Assembly (NCBI RefSeq): GCF_003185915.1
Contig: NZ_QHLZ01000001.1
Coordinates: 310,001-374,000 of the forward strand
Origin: Arthrobacter psychrochitiniphilus
GTDB taxonomy: Bacteria > Actinomycetota > Actinomycetes > Actinomycetales > Micrococcaceae
Reading direction: 5' to 3'
Length of the DNA: 64,000 nucleotides
Part shown: piece by piece, positions 24,997 to 35,200 of the stretch
Numbering within the stretch: the first letter of the stretch is position 1
Layout: the number at the start of each line of letters is the position of its first letter
Notes under the pieces: generated by a model
Told to the model about the DNA's origin: nothing
The model's input: only the letters and a program-made list of their open reading frames with translations
Database searches by the model: none
Position numbers and translations under genes: made by a program

Positions 24997-26913
24997 GTGA
25001 GACACGCACAGGAAAGCCCCACAGAGTCCTCGGCAGCCAATGAGCTAGCCGCCCTGCAGGCAGCTGCCCAGCAATGGGCAGCGCATGATCCCGACGCCGG
25101 AACAGCCGCGCAACTGCAGTCCTTAATCAATGATCCCAACGGGGCGGCCGAGCTGGCGGACAGCTTCGATGGCAACCTCCAGTTCGGCACGGCCGGGCTG
25201 CGCGCCACCATGGGTCCGGGCCCCAACCGGATGAACCGGATGGTGGTGCGCCGCGCAGCCGCAGGAGTTGCCGCCCACCTGCTGGCCCTGGCAGAGCAGC
25301 CCTTAGAAACCGGGCAGCACACCGAAATGAAGCAGTCCTTAGAGGCTGGGCATCCCACGCAGGAGATGGACAGCGCTGTCGCCTCCCCCGCGACCAATCC
25401 CCCCGAAGCCAGCCAAACCGCCGCCGTCACTAGCCCCTACCGGCCGCGGGCGGTGGTGGGCTTTGACGCCCGCTACAACTCGCGTGATTTTGCCCAGGAA
25501 ACCGCAGCGATCTTTACCGCAGCAGGCATTGAGACCTTTATTCTGCCAACACCCCTGCCAACCCCCGTTCTGGCCTATGCCGTCCGGGCGCTGGAGTGTG
25601 ATGCCGGGATCATGGTCACGGCCAGCCACAACCCGGCCCAGGACAATGGCTACAAGGTGTATCTGGGTGGGCGTGCGGTGGTTCCAGAGGCCCGCGGCGT
25701 CCAAATCGTGGCACCTCATGATGCCTTGATTGCCACGCAGATCAGCCACGTCTCAGACACCGCCTCTTTTGGCGACACCTCCGGGATTGCCATGGCTGAG
25801 GGTGGCTGGAACGTGCTTGGTGAGGACTTTGTTGACGGCTACCGAGCGGCTGTTGCTGGGTTGGCTGATCCCGCCACGTTCCCGGCACGTCAATTGCGCA
25901 TTGTGCACACCTCCATGCACGGTGTGGGTGATGAGATGGCACGCGCTGTCTTCGCCTCGGCAGGGTTCACGGACCTTCACACCGTCCCCGAACAAGCAGC
26001 CCCTAATCCGGACTTCCCCACAGTTTCCTTCCCCAACCCAGAGGAGGAAGGGGCCATGGACATGGCCTTCGCCTTGGCGAAGGAAGTGGGCGCAGACCTT
26101 GTGATAGCCAATGACCCGGACGCGGACAGGGTGGCCGTGGGCGCCCTTGATCCGGCCACCGGAGAATGGCACCAATTCCATGGCGATCAGGTAGGCGCCT
26201 TGCTCGGCAGCCACCTGGTGTCAAGAGGTGGCCGTCTGCAGGCAACTCAGAGCGGTGCGGGGGCTCCCGTCTACGCAAACTCGATAGTTTCTTCGAGGCT
26301 GTTGGCCAAGATTGCCGCTACTGCCGGGTATGAGCATGTGCGGACCCTGACGGGCTTCAAGTGGATTTCCCGCGTTCCGGGGCTGGGCTTCGGCTACGAG
26401 GAGGCACTGGGGTACTGCGTGGCCCCGGAGCTGGTCAGAGATAAGGACGGCATTTCCGCTGGGCTGCTGATTGCTGAAATGGCAGCCGGGCTCAAGGCTG
26501 TTGGACGGACACTTTTTGATGTTCTGGACATTCTTGCGTTAGCTCACGGGCTCCACGCGAGTACCCAGATCAGCATCAGGGTAGAAGATCCCGCCGGCAT
26601 CAAGAACATGATGGCCACCTTGCGGGAGCAACCGCCAACGGTGCTCGATGGCTCTGCCGTGATAGAGCTTACCGATCTGGCCCAGGGCTCGGCAGATCTT
26701 CCCGCCACGGACGGTCTGGCTTATCTGACGGAGAATGACACCCGCGTCATCGTCCGCCCCAGCGGCACCGAGCCCAAGCTCAAATGCTATTTGGAAGTGG
26801 TGGTTCCCGTCTCCGGGCACCACAAACTCCAGCCGGCCAGGGAAGAAGCGCAACGTGCACTGGCCACCGTGGTCCAAGAGATCAAAGGTGCGCTGGGACT
26901 TGCGGACCTCTAA
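24997..26913 (+). CDS. Phosphosugar mutase (PmmB-like phosphomannomutase/phosphopentomutase family)
   Basis: A 638-residue alpha-D-phosphohexomutase. Visible: FGTAGLRATMGPG substrate loop, catalytic phospho-Ser210 in VTASHNPAQDNGYK, metal loop NDPDADR and C-terminal phosphate site RPSGTEPKLKCYLE. Family members are usually about 550 residues; the excess includes a low-complexity insertion near residues 100-147 (QPLETGQHTEMKQS...PPEASQTAAV) between a helix and the strand leading to GFDARYNSR. GTG start at 24997, probably leaderless. With the phosphorylase it would channel (deoxy)ribose 1-phosphate to 5-phosphate, or serve mannose/glucose phosphates. Confidence 0.9.
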   Translation: MRHAQESPTESSAANELAALQAAAQQWAAHDPDAGTAAQLQSLINDPNGAAELADSFDGNLQFGTAGLRATMGPGPNRMNRMVVRRAAAGVAAHLLALAEQPLETGQHTEMKQSLEAGHPTQEMDSAVASPATNPPEASQTAAVTSPYRPRAVVGFDARYNSRDFAQETAAIFTAAGIETFILPTPLPTPVLAYAVRALECDAGIMVTASHNPAQDNGYKVYLGGRAVVPEARGVQIVAPHDALIATQISHVSDTASFGDTSGIAMAEGGWNVLGEDFVDGYRAAVAGLADPATFPARQLRIVHTSMHGVGDEMARAVFASAGFTDLHTVPEQAAPNPDFPTVSFPNPEEEGAMDMAFALAKEVGADLVIANDPDADRVAVGALDPATGEWHQFHGDQVGALLGSHLVSRGGRLQATQSGAGAPVYANSIVSSRLLAKIAATAGYEHVRTLTGFKWISRVPGLGFGYEEALGYCVAPELVRDKDGISAGLLIAEMAAGLKAVGRTLFDVLDILALAHGLHASTQISIRVEDPAGIKNMMATLREQPPTVLDGSAVIELTDLAQGSADLPATDGLAYLTENDTRVIVRPSGTEPKLKCYLEVVVPVSGHHKLQPAREEAQRALATVVQEIKGALGLADL

Positions 26914-26932
26914 CACCAGCTACCACAGCATC

Positions 26933-26973
26933 TGCCACAGCGGCGCGCCTGATTACCGCGCGCCGCTGTGGCA
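26933..26973. terminator. Hairpin after the phosphosugar mutase gene
   Basis: TGCCACAGCGGCGCGC and GCGCGCCGCTGTGGCA form a perfect 16-bp stem with a nine-base loop. There is no T run, so it may be a weak terminator or an RNA-stabilising structure before deoC. Confidence 0.7.
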
Positions 26974-27012
26974 GGATAGTCAAACACAATTGCCCATGGG
27001 AGGATTGCCAGC

Positions 27013-27717
27013 ATGACATCCAACAGCCCTTTCCCCGCCGAATCCGGCGACGAACTTGCTCGCTACATTGACCACACACTCTTGGCTCCTGACGCCAGCC
27101 AGGCAGACGTTCTGCGGCTGTGTAAAGAAGCCGCTGAATACCACTTCAAAGCCGTTTGCATCAACCCCGTGTGGGTAGAAACAGCCAAGAAGGCCTTGCT
27201 GGGCACGGGTGTGCTGACGTGCACCGTGGTGGGTTTCCCGCTCGGCACCCACAACACCGATGTGAAGGTTTTTGAGGCCCGCGGCGCCACCATGGACGGT
27301 GCAGATGAGGTGGACATGGTGATTAATATCGCCTCCGCCCGCGCACTGGACAAGGCGGCTCTGGTCTCGGATATTTCCGCCGTGGCCGAGGTGGTCCATG
27401 AGGGCGATTCACTGCTGAAGGTCATCATCGAGACGGCTATGCTCAGCGATGACGAGAAGGTTCTGGCCTGCCAGGCAGCACTCGAAGCCGGCGCAGATTT
27501 TGTGAAGACCTCCACCGGCTTCAATGGCGGCGGCGCAACCACCCAAGATGTTGCCCTGATGCGCAAAACCGTGGGTTCAGAGATGGGCGTGAAGGCCTCA
27601 GGTGGCGTTCGAACACGTGAAAAGGCCCTGGAAATGATTGAAGCTGGTGCCACCCGCATTGGTACCAGCTCAGGTATTGCCATCGTCACCGGCGCTGTGG
27701 GCACCAGCTCTTACTAA
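27013..27717 (+). CDS. deoC: Deoxyribose-phosphate aldolase
   Basis: A 234-residue TIM-barrel aldolase that splits 2-deoxyribose 5-phosphate into acetaldehyde and glyceraldehyde 3-phosphate. The Schiff-base lysine lies in ADFVKTSTGFNGGGAT and the second essential lysine in MGVKASGGVRT; the opening IDHTLLAPDAS is typical. GGGAGGA at 26998-27004 gives a clear start. It finishes the nucleoside route begun by the phosphorylase and mutase, and its acetaldehyde product is a substrate for the dehydrogenase at 831-2354. Confidence 0.95.
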   Translation: MTSNSPFPAESGDELARYIDHTLLAPDASQADVLRLCKEAAEYHFKAVCINPVWVETAKKALLGTGVLTCTVVGFPLGTHNTDVKVFEARGATMDGADEVDMVINIASARALDKAALVSDISAVAEVVHEGDSLLKVIIETAMLSDDEKVLACQAALEAGADFVKTSTGFNGGGATTQDVALMRKTVGSEMGVKASGGVRTREKALEMIEAGATRIGTSSGIAIVTGAVGTSSY

Positions 27718-27802
27718 TTCGTACTAAGATCGTGGGTAGATCATCAGCGCCGGCACCCCGGTGCACCCACTCAGCTCCCCGGTCTCGGGGTCAGGAGGAA
27801 CC

Positions 27803-28027
27803 GTGTCCAACAACGCTTACCGCGGCGAAAATAGCCTGGTGCAGTCCGTCGTTCTGTTCGTCATTTTCTTTGCCTTGTTCCTTGGCGGCATCTTTGCCTT
27901 CTCCTACTGGAGCCTTGAGAGCTTTGCGCACGCCTTTGTGCCGGCTGGCGTTGGCATTGGCCTGTGCGCGCTGGCCATCTTTGTCCCCGTGACCATCATG
28001 GGCCGCTCGGACTCCGCAGGAGAATAA
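27803..28027 (+). CDS. Small two-span membrane protein
   Basis: A 74-residue protein with membrane segments at about residues 13-33 and 38-60 and charged ends. AGGAGG (27793-27798) marks the GTG start; the in-frame ATG at 27761 would put this site inside the gene. It follows deoC by 85 bases and is closed by a strong terminator. No family beyond small actinobacterial integral membrane proteins can be named. Confidence 0.75.
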   Translation: MSNNAYRGENSLVQSVVLFVIFFALFLGGIFAFSYWSLESFAHAFVPAGVGIGLCALAIFVPVTIMGRSDSAGE

Positions 28028-28051
28028 CTAGCTCCGCACCATCGATATTCT

Positions 28052-28105
28052 AAATAGGGTCATTCGCAGCTGAGATTGTCAGATGCGAATGACCCTATTT
28101 GTTTT
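28052..28105 (+). terminator. Rho-independent terminator
   Basis: AAATAGGGTCATTCGCA pairs with TGCGAATGACCCTATTT (17 bp) and is followed by GTTTT. It ends the deoC/membrane protein transcript. Confidence 0.92.
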
Positions 28106-28579
28106 AAGGCTGGGTCCTTTGCCTGTGCCTTTCCATTCTGTACGTTGACACAGGACGGTCAGCGGGAGAACCTTGTGGACCACCACGGTTTGGCCTTCCT
28201 TTGGCGCATACGTGGCACCCAGCAGTCGGGAGTCGATTCGGGCTACCGGGGGCTTCGTGATGTGTCCATGGAGCTGCATGCGCGGCTCACCAACCAAGTA
28301 CCCAACTTCATGCCTTGATGACAACACTTTTTCATCCACTTAACCGGTAGTCCCTATTGGGCTCGGCATACCTCTCGTCTAACAGTCGGGCATCCCCGGC
28401 ACTCGCGATCTACCGCGTGTCCCTTCGCTGCAGCTACAGGCTCGCTCAAGGCCAACGCTCTCGTTAACATACGCTGCATTTGACTCAACATCTGTAGCGC
28501 TTCCTCCTGCCTAAGACTCATAGCTGCGAGCTAGCGGTCGGGGGCACTTGCTGCCACGATTGGGAAGGGCGTAAAGCCA
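28106..28579. other. Gene-poor stretch before the deacetylase gene
   Basis: About 470 bases with only short overlapping frames on both strands, none with a recognisable product. It marks the start of an accessory patch: upstream genes are compact and core-like, downstream genes are surface-related. A lost signal-peptide-encoding 5' end of the deacetylase could lie here, but no frame supports that clearly. Confidence 0.4.
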
Positions 28580-29788
28580 GTGCAGCGGCTCACCGATACA
28601 GGGCGTGGCGCGATTGTCTTGCCCATGGATGACGCCTACGCCGCTATGCGCACAGGCACAAACTGGATGAACGCACGCGGTCAGAACGGCACATTCTACA
28701 TCACTCCGGGCCTTATGAATGACGTCTCAACGATCAAGATCGTTGACCAGGATCTTATCGACTTCCACAATGCGGGCCATGAAATTGCCGCGCACTCCAA
28801 GACGCACGCGAACATGTCACTGATCACTGCCGCCGAGCGCACCGTGGAATACGACTACCCCAAGACATACCTTGAAAACCTGATCGGCGCTGGCACGGTT
28901 ACGACGTGGGCCTACCCGTTTGGAACTGGCTCCAGCGGCCGCAACCTCGCCTGTGACCAGCAGCTCTATCTCGGGTACGACCGCTGGCTCGACATGGCCA
29001 TGACAACTAACTCTGTGGTCTACCCGCGCTACAGCGACACGCCGCCTCTGCTTATCAACCGCCTCGCATGGAGCGCGACTAACCAGGCGCAGATTCTTAC
29101 ACTCGTGCGCAAGGCCGCAACGTCCGCCGTAGTTGTCCCAATCCTTTTCCACAACCTGGACACTGCTGTGAATCCAACGCGAGCGAACGTTCTGGAAATG
29201 CTGGACCTAGCGGTGGCGCTTGGCGTGCCTTTGATTACGACGCAAGAAGCGTTCCCGGCCTCTCGTTCACTACTCAATCCAGGGTTTGAAAACGGGCTAG
29301 ACGGTGTCGACCCCACCGGCCGGCATGCCATCACAGCCGCCAACGGGAAATGCAGCGTCGTCACCGACACGCCAGCGCCCGAGTATCAGGGAACCAAAGC
29401 ATTGGAACTCTCCACGACAGACAACGCCGGCTACGCCTACATTCGCCAGCAGGTGCAATTCTTACCCGGCAGGCAGGACACCTTCAGCGGACAATGCAAG
29501 GCGGTGTCCGTCAGCAATGCAGGAAACCTCATTGCCGACAAGGCATTTGTTCGCATCCAGTCACTGGACTACGGGCAAGCTGTCATCGCCGGACTTGACG
29601 TGAAGATGACACCCGCACTCGGCAAGGACATTGGCGCGGGGTGGAAGAAGTTCACGCTCGACTTCACAGCAGGACAAAGCACCAAGACAGTCAACGTTGA
29701 CGTGGGACTGCAAGCCACCGTTGGCGGTGCCGTAATCCGGTTCGACCACCTGTGGTTCGAACCAAAATACCTTGGCGACCTCGGATGA
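28580..29788 (+). CDS. Polysaccharide deacetylase (NodB-type) with C-terminal carbohydrate-binding-like domain, no signal peptide
   Basis: A 402-residue protein. The N-terminal half is a NodB-like barrel: Asp17-Asp18 in VLPMDDAYAAM, metal His72/His76 in AHSKTH, and WAYPFGTG as the Arg/Pro motif region. Residues about 230-402 (LLNPGFENGLDG onward) look like a CBM-type jelly-roll. An enzyme acting on wall or exopolysaccharide should be exported, yet no signal sequence precedes the barrel and a TAG stop lies in frame at 28532. The GTG at 28580 has GGGAAGGG upstream, so translation is possible. Either N-terminally truncated or a phage-derived or otherwise non-classical protein. Confidence 0.7.
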   Translation: MQRLTDTGRGAIVLPMDDAYAAMRTGTNWMNARGQNGTFYITPGLMNDVSTIKIVDQDLIDFHNAGHEIAAHSKTHANMSLITAAERTVEYDYPKTYLENLIGAGTVTTWAYPFGTGSSGRNLACDQQLYLGYDRWLDMAMTTNSVVYPRYSDTPPLLINRLAWSATNQAQILTLVRKAATSAVVVPILFHNLDTAVNPTRANVLEMLDLAVALGVPLITTQEAFPASRSLLNPGFENGLDGVDPTGRHAITAANGKCSVVTDTPAPEYQGTKALELSTTDNAGYAYIRQQVQFLPGRQDTFSGQCKAVSVSNAGNLIADKAFVRIQSLDYGQAVIAGLDVKMTPALGKDIGAGWKKFTLDFTAGQSTKTVNVDVGLQATVGGAVIRFDHLWFEPKYLGDLG

Positions 29789-29820
29789 TCCTGGTGTGAT
29801 GGCATAACAGCACAAGGCAT

Positions 29821-29850
29821 GGCCCCTCATCTTGAACAGGATGAGGGGCC
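29821..29850. terminator. Bidirectional terminator hairpin
   Basis: GGCCCCTCATC and GATGAGGGGCC form an 11-bp stem with an eight-base loop between the convergent deacetylase and acyltransferase genes; flanking T-tracts are weak. Confidence 0.75.
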
Positions 29851-29868
29851 AGCGATTAATTCAGACAG

Positions 29869-32019
29869 TTACTTAAGAATCGAAGTGAGCTCGGCCTGCA
29901 GCAATGGCGCGAGTTTGGTTGCGTATTCCTCAGTCAGATGCGTGGCGTCGCGCCGAACGATAGTTCCATCTATGAATAGGGGGCATAACTGATCCACGGA
30001 ACAGAACCATGACCGATTGTCGATGTAGTGGTCACCGACAATTTTCGACACGCGCTGGTCCGCTTCGGCATAGGATTTCCAGGTTGACGTGATCCGAGAA
30101 CTGCAATCATTAGGTGTCGAAATACGTGTGAAACACGCGTTAGGGTCCTTGCCAGTGGGTGGTGGCGCAAGTGTCACCACCTTGCCTGCTCCCTCAATCC
30201 AGCCCGTCCGCGCCGTCGTAGCGGCCCGATTCCATTCAGAAACAGCGGCATCGCCTGTGGCTCCTGAGGCTAACTTTAGGTTGTATAGATTGCTGACAAT
30301 GACGAGTGCCGGCTTCGCTTCCTTGATGGCCGAGGAAACGATCGCTTTGTGCCCTGGACATGCACGTGTGATGCTATCGTCCGCAGCAACCGTGGCTGCA
30401 TCCAAGAACGGACATCCCACGTACGTCATCGACTTAACCGTCCAGCCTTGGGGCTCCAATGCCGCCCTAATTGTTGGCAACCATGCAGCCCCCATGGAAT
30501 CACCGACAACGACTGCTAGTTTCTCAGGATCAAGCAAAGCAAGGGAGCAGTCCTTTCCTCGCGGTGTTGCCGGGGCGCACCCTTCGGAGTCGTCCTTCTC
30601 GAATCCCTCTGAACCAAGATCGTCAACACTGGGCTTGAGGGCTGGCCAAACACTTGCCTGTAAAGCAGCCGAGACCTTGGCCTGAATTGCACCTTCCGGG
30701 GTAGCTGGCGCGTCGGGCACCTCAGCCCTTGACGTCACCTGAGCTACACCGGCGCCAAAGTATACGTGGTCAGTGGGGGCTGCCTTAATAAGAGCAACTC
30801 CTGACACGCCAATCGCAGCGACGGCAAGCAGGGCCAAGCCAAGAACCTGAGTCTTTACCGTCAACTGGAAGGGCACTTTCGCACGCTGATTGCGACCACG
30901 CGGCTCTAGCCACTGGGAATGTCGCAGCGGATCTTCAACAAAGTGGTACGAAGCAACTGAGAGCATCAGGATAACGCCAAGTGCCACGAGATAGCCAAGG
31001 GGGCCCATGGAGGGTGCTATGACAGCGCCAAATACGATCACGGGGAAGTGCCAGAGGTACAGAGAGTATGAAATGTCACCAATATATAGCGACACGGGAT
31101 TAGTTAGTGGCAACATGTAGCGCTGGCTGCCTATACCGCCGGCGATAACCATGGCCGTAGCGACGACGGGCAGTAGCGCTCCAGGGGCGGGGAATGCCGT
31201 GGCTGGAGTAATGACAAATAATGAAGCGATAATACCAAGAAGGCCCGCCCACTGTATTGCTGGCCGAATGACAGCCGGGATCCTCGCCAGCTGTGGAGCG
31301 AGCACCGCGACGAAGGCGCCGATGCCGAGCTCCCAGGCTCGTGAGAATGTTGAGAAGTAGGCCACCGTGGGCGCGTTGGAGGTTTCTCCAAATGCGAAGG
31401 CCAGGGATGCCGCGGCAACTGCAATAAGAACAACACCAAGGACTCGCCGAGCCATGGTCGCGGACCATGAAAAACGGCCGGCCAAGAAGCCTAGAACTGC
31501 AACGAGTATCAACGGCCAAATAAGATAGAACTGTTCCTCAACGGACAGCGACCAGTAGTGCTGAAGCGGTGATACTGGGCCGTCAGCTTGCATATAGTCG
31601 GTGCCGGTGGCTGCGAATCGCCAGTTGGCCGCGAAAAGCGATGACGCTATCCCATCCCAAAGAATCGATCGTGCCCGCCCTCCCGCGAATAGGTACCACG
31701 AGGCGACGGTAGTGACCGTCAGAACGACCAAGGCTACTGGCATGATTCGACGAACACGACGGCGATAGAAATCCGCAAAGGAAATACGGCCACTCTTGTC
31801 ATGTTCTCGGAGCAAAAGCCCTGTGATAATGAAGCCCGAGATTACAAAGAACACATCTACGCCGACGAAACCGCCTAGTGGGTACCCGAAGAGGTGGTCG
31901 GCGATCACAGCTACAACTGCCAGTGCACGAAGGCCTTGAATGTCGGGACGAAACGATGACACCTTTTTTTGACCTGGCTGTTCTGGTTCAGCCCTAATCG
32001 AGCGCGTTAAAAGCGCCAT
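29869..32019 (-). CDS. OafA/YrhL-type acyltransferase with SGNH domain
   Basis: A 716-residue envelope enzyme. The N-terminal acyltransferase-3 domain (about residues 20-400) has ten or so spans, starting RPDIQGLRALAVVAVIADHL and including VGVDVFFVISGFIITGLLL and the lumenal YWSLSVEEQFYLIWPL. The extracellular C-terminal SGNH domain has the Ser block VVVGDSMGAAWLP and the Asp-His block RRDATHLTEEYA. Together they O-acetylate a surface glycan such as peptidoglycan, teichoic acid or exopolysaccharide. A GGGGGG tract precedes the start. Convergent with the deacetylase, with which it forms a glycan-modifying patch. Confidence 0.9.
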   Translation of the reverse strand: MALLTRSIRAEPEQPGQKKVSSFRPDIQGLRALAVVAVIADHLFGYPLGGFVGVDVFFVISGFIITGLLLREHDKSGRISFADFYRRRVRRIMPVALVVLTVTTVASWYLFAGGRARSILWDGIASSLFAANWRFAATGTDYMQADGPVSPLQHYWSLSVEEQFYLIWPLILVAVLGFLAGRFSWSATMARRVLGVVLIAVAAASLAFAFGETSNAPTVAYFSTFSRAWELGIGAFVAVLAPQLARIPAVIRPAIQWAGLLGIIASLFVITPATAFPAPGALLPVVATAMVIAGGIGSQRYMLPLTNPVSLYIGDISYSLYLWHFPVIVFGAVIAPSMGPLGYLVALGVILMLSVASYHFVEDPLRHSQWLEPRGRNQRAKVPFQLTVKTQVLGLALLAVAAIGVSGVALIKAAPTDHVYFGAGVAQVTSRAEVPDAPATPEGAIQAKVSAALQASVWPALKPSVDDLGSEGFEKDDSEGCAPATPRGKDCSLALLDPEKLAVVVGDSMGAAWLPTIRAALEPQGWTVKSMTYVGCPFLDAATVAADDSITRACPGHKAIVSSAIKEAKPALVIVSNLYNLKLASGATGDAAVSEWNRAATTARTGWIEGAGKVVTLAPPPTGKDPNACFTRISTPNDCSSRITSTWKSYAEADQRVSKIVGDHYIDNRSWFCSVDQLCPLFIDGTIVRRDATHLTEEYATKLAPLLQAELTSILK

Positions 32020-32144
32020 TAAATCCCCCCATATTGTGTCAATTATTTGCCAATTCTACGGGATGCATAAATCCGGTTATGTACTCTGCCCGCCTATACC
32101 CCTGAAACGTCTGCTGTCTAGCTGAGGCTCCCGAGTCGAGGAAA

Positions 32145-32212
32145 CTGTAATGCGGTCAAATACCGAAAAAATTATCATCACTGAAAAGCCTCCTGCGAGC
32201 TCCGCATTACAG
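32145..32212. repeat. 11-bp inverted repeat enclosing 46 bases
   Basis: CTGTAATGCGG (32145-32155) and CCGCATTACAG (32202-32212) are perfect complements. They lie in the intergenic region between mfd and the acyltransferase and could fold into a long-loop hairpin or be the ends of a tiny miniature element. Confidence 0.6.
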
Positions 32213-32298
32213 ATCGTGAGAAAAATCCCAACTACTAAAGAAAGTTGAGGAACAGACACTTTCTCAATAGATTTCAGACTCTTAGGAACCAGGTGCCG

Positions 32299-35200
32299 CT
32301 AGGGTGAGGACAAAGTCTCCGGCGTTACCTCAAAGATCGCCTCAAGGACGCCCTCCGCCCACCTCAACACCTCAGCATCGGCCAGGTCCCGGCCACCGAT
32401 CCTGGCGGTCTTCGGCTTCGGGATCAGCACCGAGTTCAGCGCTGGCTTCACCATGGCGCCCGGATACATGCGGGTCAGGCGCATCTGCTTTGACTCCGGC
32501 AGATCTGCGGGGGCAAACTTAATGAAGTTCCCTTGCAGCGCCACATCTGAGAGGCCGGCGGCACGGGCCAACACCTTAAAGTGTGCCACTGCAATCAAGT
32601 TCACGGCAGCCGGTGGTAGTTCACCGTAACGGTCAATGAGCTCTTCTTGAACCTCGTTGATGGCTGCCACCGTGACGGCGGCGGCCAACTTGCGATAGGC
32701 CTCCAGGCGGAGCCGCTCCCCCGGGACGTAGTCGTGCGGCAGGTGCGCGTTGACGGGCAACTCAATCTTCATCTCGGCTGCACGCTCTTCACCCTCGCCG
32801 CGAAAATCTGCCACAGCCTCGCCCACCAGGCGGATGTACAAGTCGAAGCCAACACCTTGGATGTGCCCCGACTGTTCCCCGCCCAGCAGGTTTCCGGCGC
32901 CGCGAATCTCCAGGTCCTTCATGGCCAGGGCCATGCCAGCACCGAGTTCGTTGTGTGCCGCAACCGCCTTCAAACGTTCCAGCGCAACTTCGCCGAGGGG
33001 CTTATCGGCCGGGTACAGGAAGTAGGCGTAGGCACGTTCACGGCCGCGGCCCACCCGCCCCCGCAGCTGGTGCAGCTGTGAGAGGCCGTAGTTGTTGGCC
33101 TGCTCCACAATCAGCGTGTTGGCGTTGGAGATATCCAAGCCTGTCTCAATGATGGTGGTGCACACCAACACGTCAAAGCGCTTCTCCCAGAAGTCCACAA
33201 TGATTTGCTCCAGCCGGGACTCGGACATCTGCCCGTGCGCCACAGCCACGCGGGCGTCAGGCACTAGCTGTTGGATGTGCGCAGCGGTGCGCTCAATTGA
33301 TTTAACCCGGTTGTGCACATAAAAGACCTGGCCCTCGCGCATGAGCTCACGGCGGATCGCGGCACCCACCTGCTTGTCACTGTGCGCACCCACGTAGGTC
33401 AGCACGGGGTGACGCTCCTCAGGCGGGGTGGCCAGGGTGGAGGTTTCACGGATCCCTGTCATGGACATTTCCAGTGTGCGTGGGATGGGTGTGGCGCTCA
33501 TGGCCAGCACGTCCACGTTGGTGCGCATCTTCTTCAACGCTTCCTTGTGCTCCACACCGAAGCGCTGTTCCTCATCAACAATGACTAGGCCCAGGTCCTT
33601 GAACGCAAAATCTTTGGAGAGTAGCCGGTGCGTGCCGATGACCACGTCCACGGAACCATTCTTTACACCCTCAACAATCTCCTTGGACTCCTTCGCGCTC
33701 TGGAAGCGTGAGAGCGGAGCCACCCTTATAGGGAAGCCGGAAAAACGTTCGTTGAATGTTTCGTAGTGCTGCTGCGCCAACAGCGTTGTGGGCACTAAAA
33801 TGGCTACCTGTTTGCCGTCCTGCACCGCTTTGAAGGCGGCACGGACCGCGATCTCGGTCTTTCCGTAGCCCACATCTCCGGAGATCAGCCGGTCCATGGG
33901 GACTTCCTTTTCCATGTCCGCCTTGACCTCGTTGATGGCCACCAGCTGGTCGGGTGTCTCAACGTAAGGGAAGGCCTCCTCCAGCTCGGCCTGCCACGGG
34001 GTGTCTGGGCCGAAGGCGTGCCCGCGGCTGGCCATGCGCGCCGAATACAGCCGGATCAGCTCCCCAGCAATTTCCTTGACGGCTTTGCGTGCCTTGGACT
34101 TCGTGGCGGCCCAGTCAGAGCCACCCATCTTCGACAGCGCCGGCCCATCCCCGCCCACATAGGCGGTCACTTGGTCCAGCTGGTCGGTAGGTACAAATAG
34201 CCTGTCCCCCGGAGCACCGCGTTTGGAAGGGGCATATTCAAGCACCAGGTACTCGCGCAGCCCGGCCGCACCGCCAACACCTGCCCCGGCAACCTTGCGC
34301 TGGATCAGCTCCACGAACTTGCCCACACCGTGCTGCTCGTGAACCACATAGTCCCCGGCCTCCAGCTGGAGCGGGTCAACTGCGTTGCGCCGCTTGGAGG
34401 GCATTTTGCGCATGTCCCGGGTAGAGACCGCGGAAGCACGCCCCAACAGGTCTGCCTCGGTTAGCAGGCCCATTTTTAGGGAGTCCAGAACAAATCCGCG
34501 CCCTGTGTCCGCGGTGGTCACTTCAATGATTCCCGGCTGCGGTTCGGCGTCTAGGGATTCCACGCGTGAAGCCGGGATGTTGGCTTCGTGGAATAGCTCG
34601 GCCAGGCGCTGTGCTGGGCCGGGGCCCTGGGTGGCCACCACAATCCGCCACTGGTTCTTGACCCGGGAGCCAATGAACTCCATCATCTCCGCCACATCCC
34701 CCCGGTAACCACGGGGTTCGCGAGCGTGCAGGTTCAGCACATCGGTACTGACCTCTAGCTCCTCATCCTGAGCCAGAGAGCCTAAGGTCCACCAGCTCAG
34801 ACCGTGCCTGAGGGCTCCTTCGCGGGTTTGCGCCAGCGATTTAAAGCCTGCAGAGGCTAGATCCACACCGCCGGCGCCCCCGCTGGCCTGGCTCAGATCT
34901 AGTGGGGCGTTGCCGCCTTCGGAGGCCGTGGACCAGGCTGCTTCCAAGAATTCCTCGTTGGTGGATTCCAGATCATGGGCCCTGGCACTGACTTTTTCAG
35001 GATCCAAAACTACTGCGATGGATGCTGGCGGCAACAGTGAGGACAAGGGCACCATTGCATCAACGAGGGCCGGGGCCAGTGATTCCATGCCTTCCACTGC
35101 AATGCCGCCGGCAATCTTTTCCAGCATGGCCGCGGCTCCCGGCATGGCGTCCTTGAGCTTGGCCGCACGGCTCATGACAGTGGGGGTGATGAGAATTTCC

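Noticed and set aside
28076..28339. Overlapping frames on both strands after the deoC terminator
   Set aside because: No ribosome site, no motif and mutual overlap; treated as non-coding.
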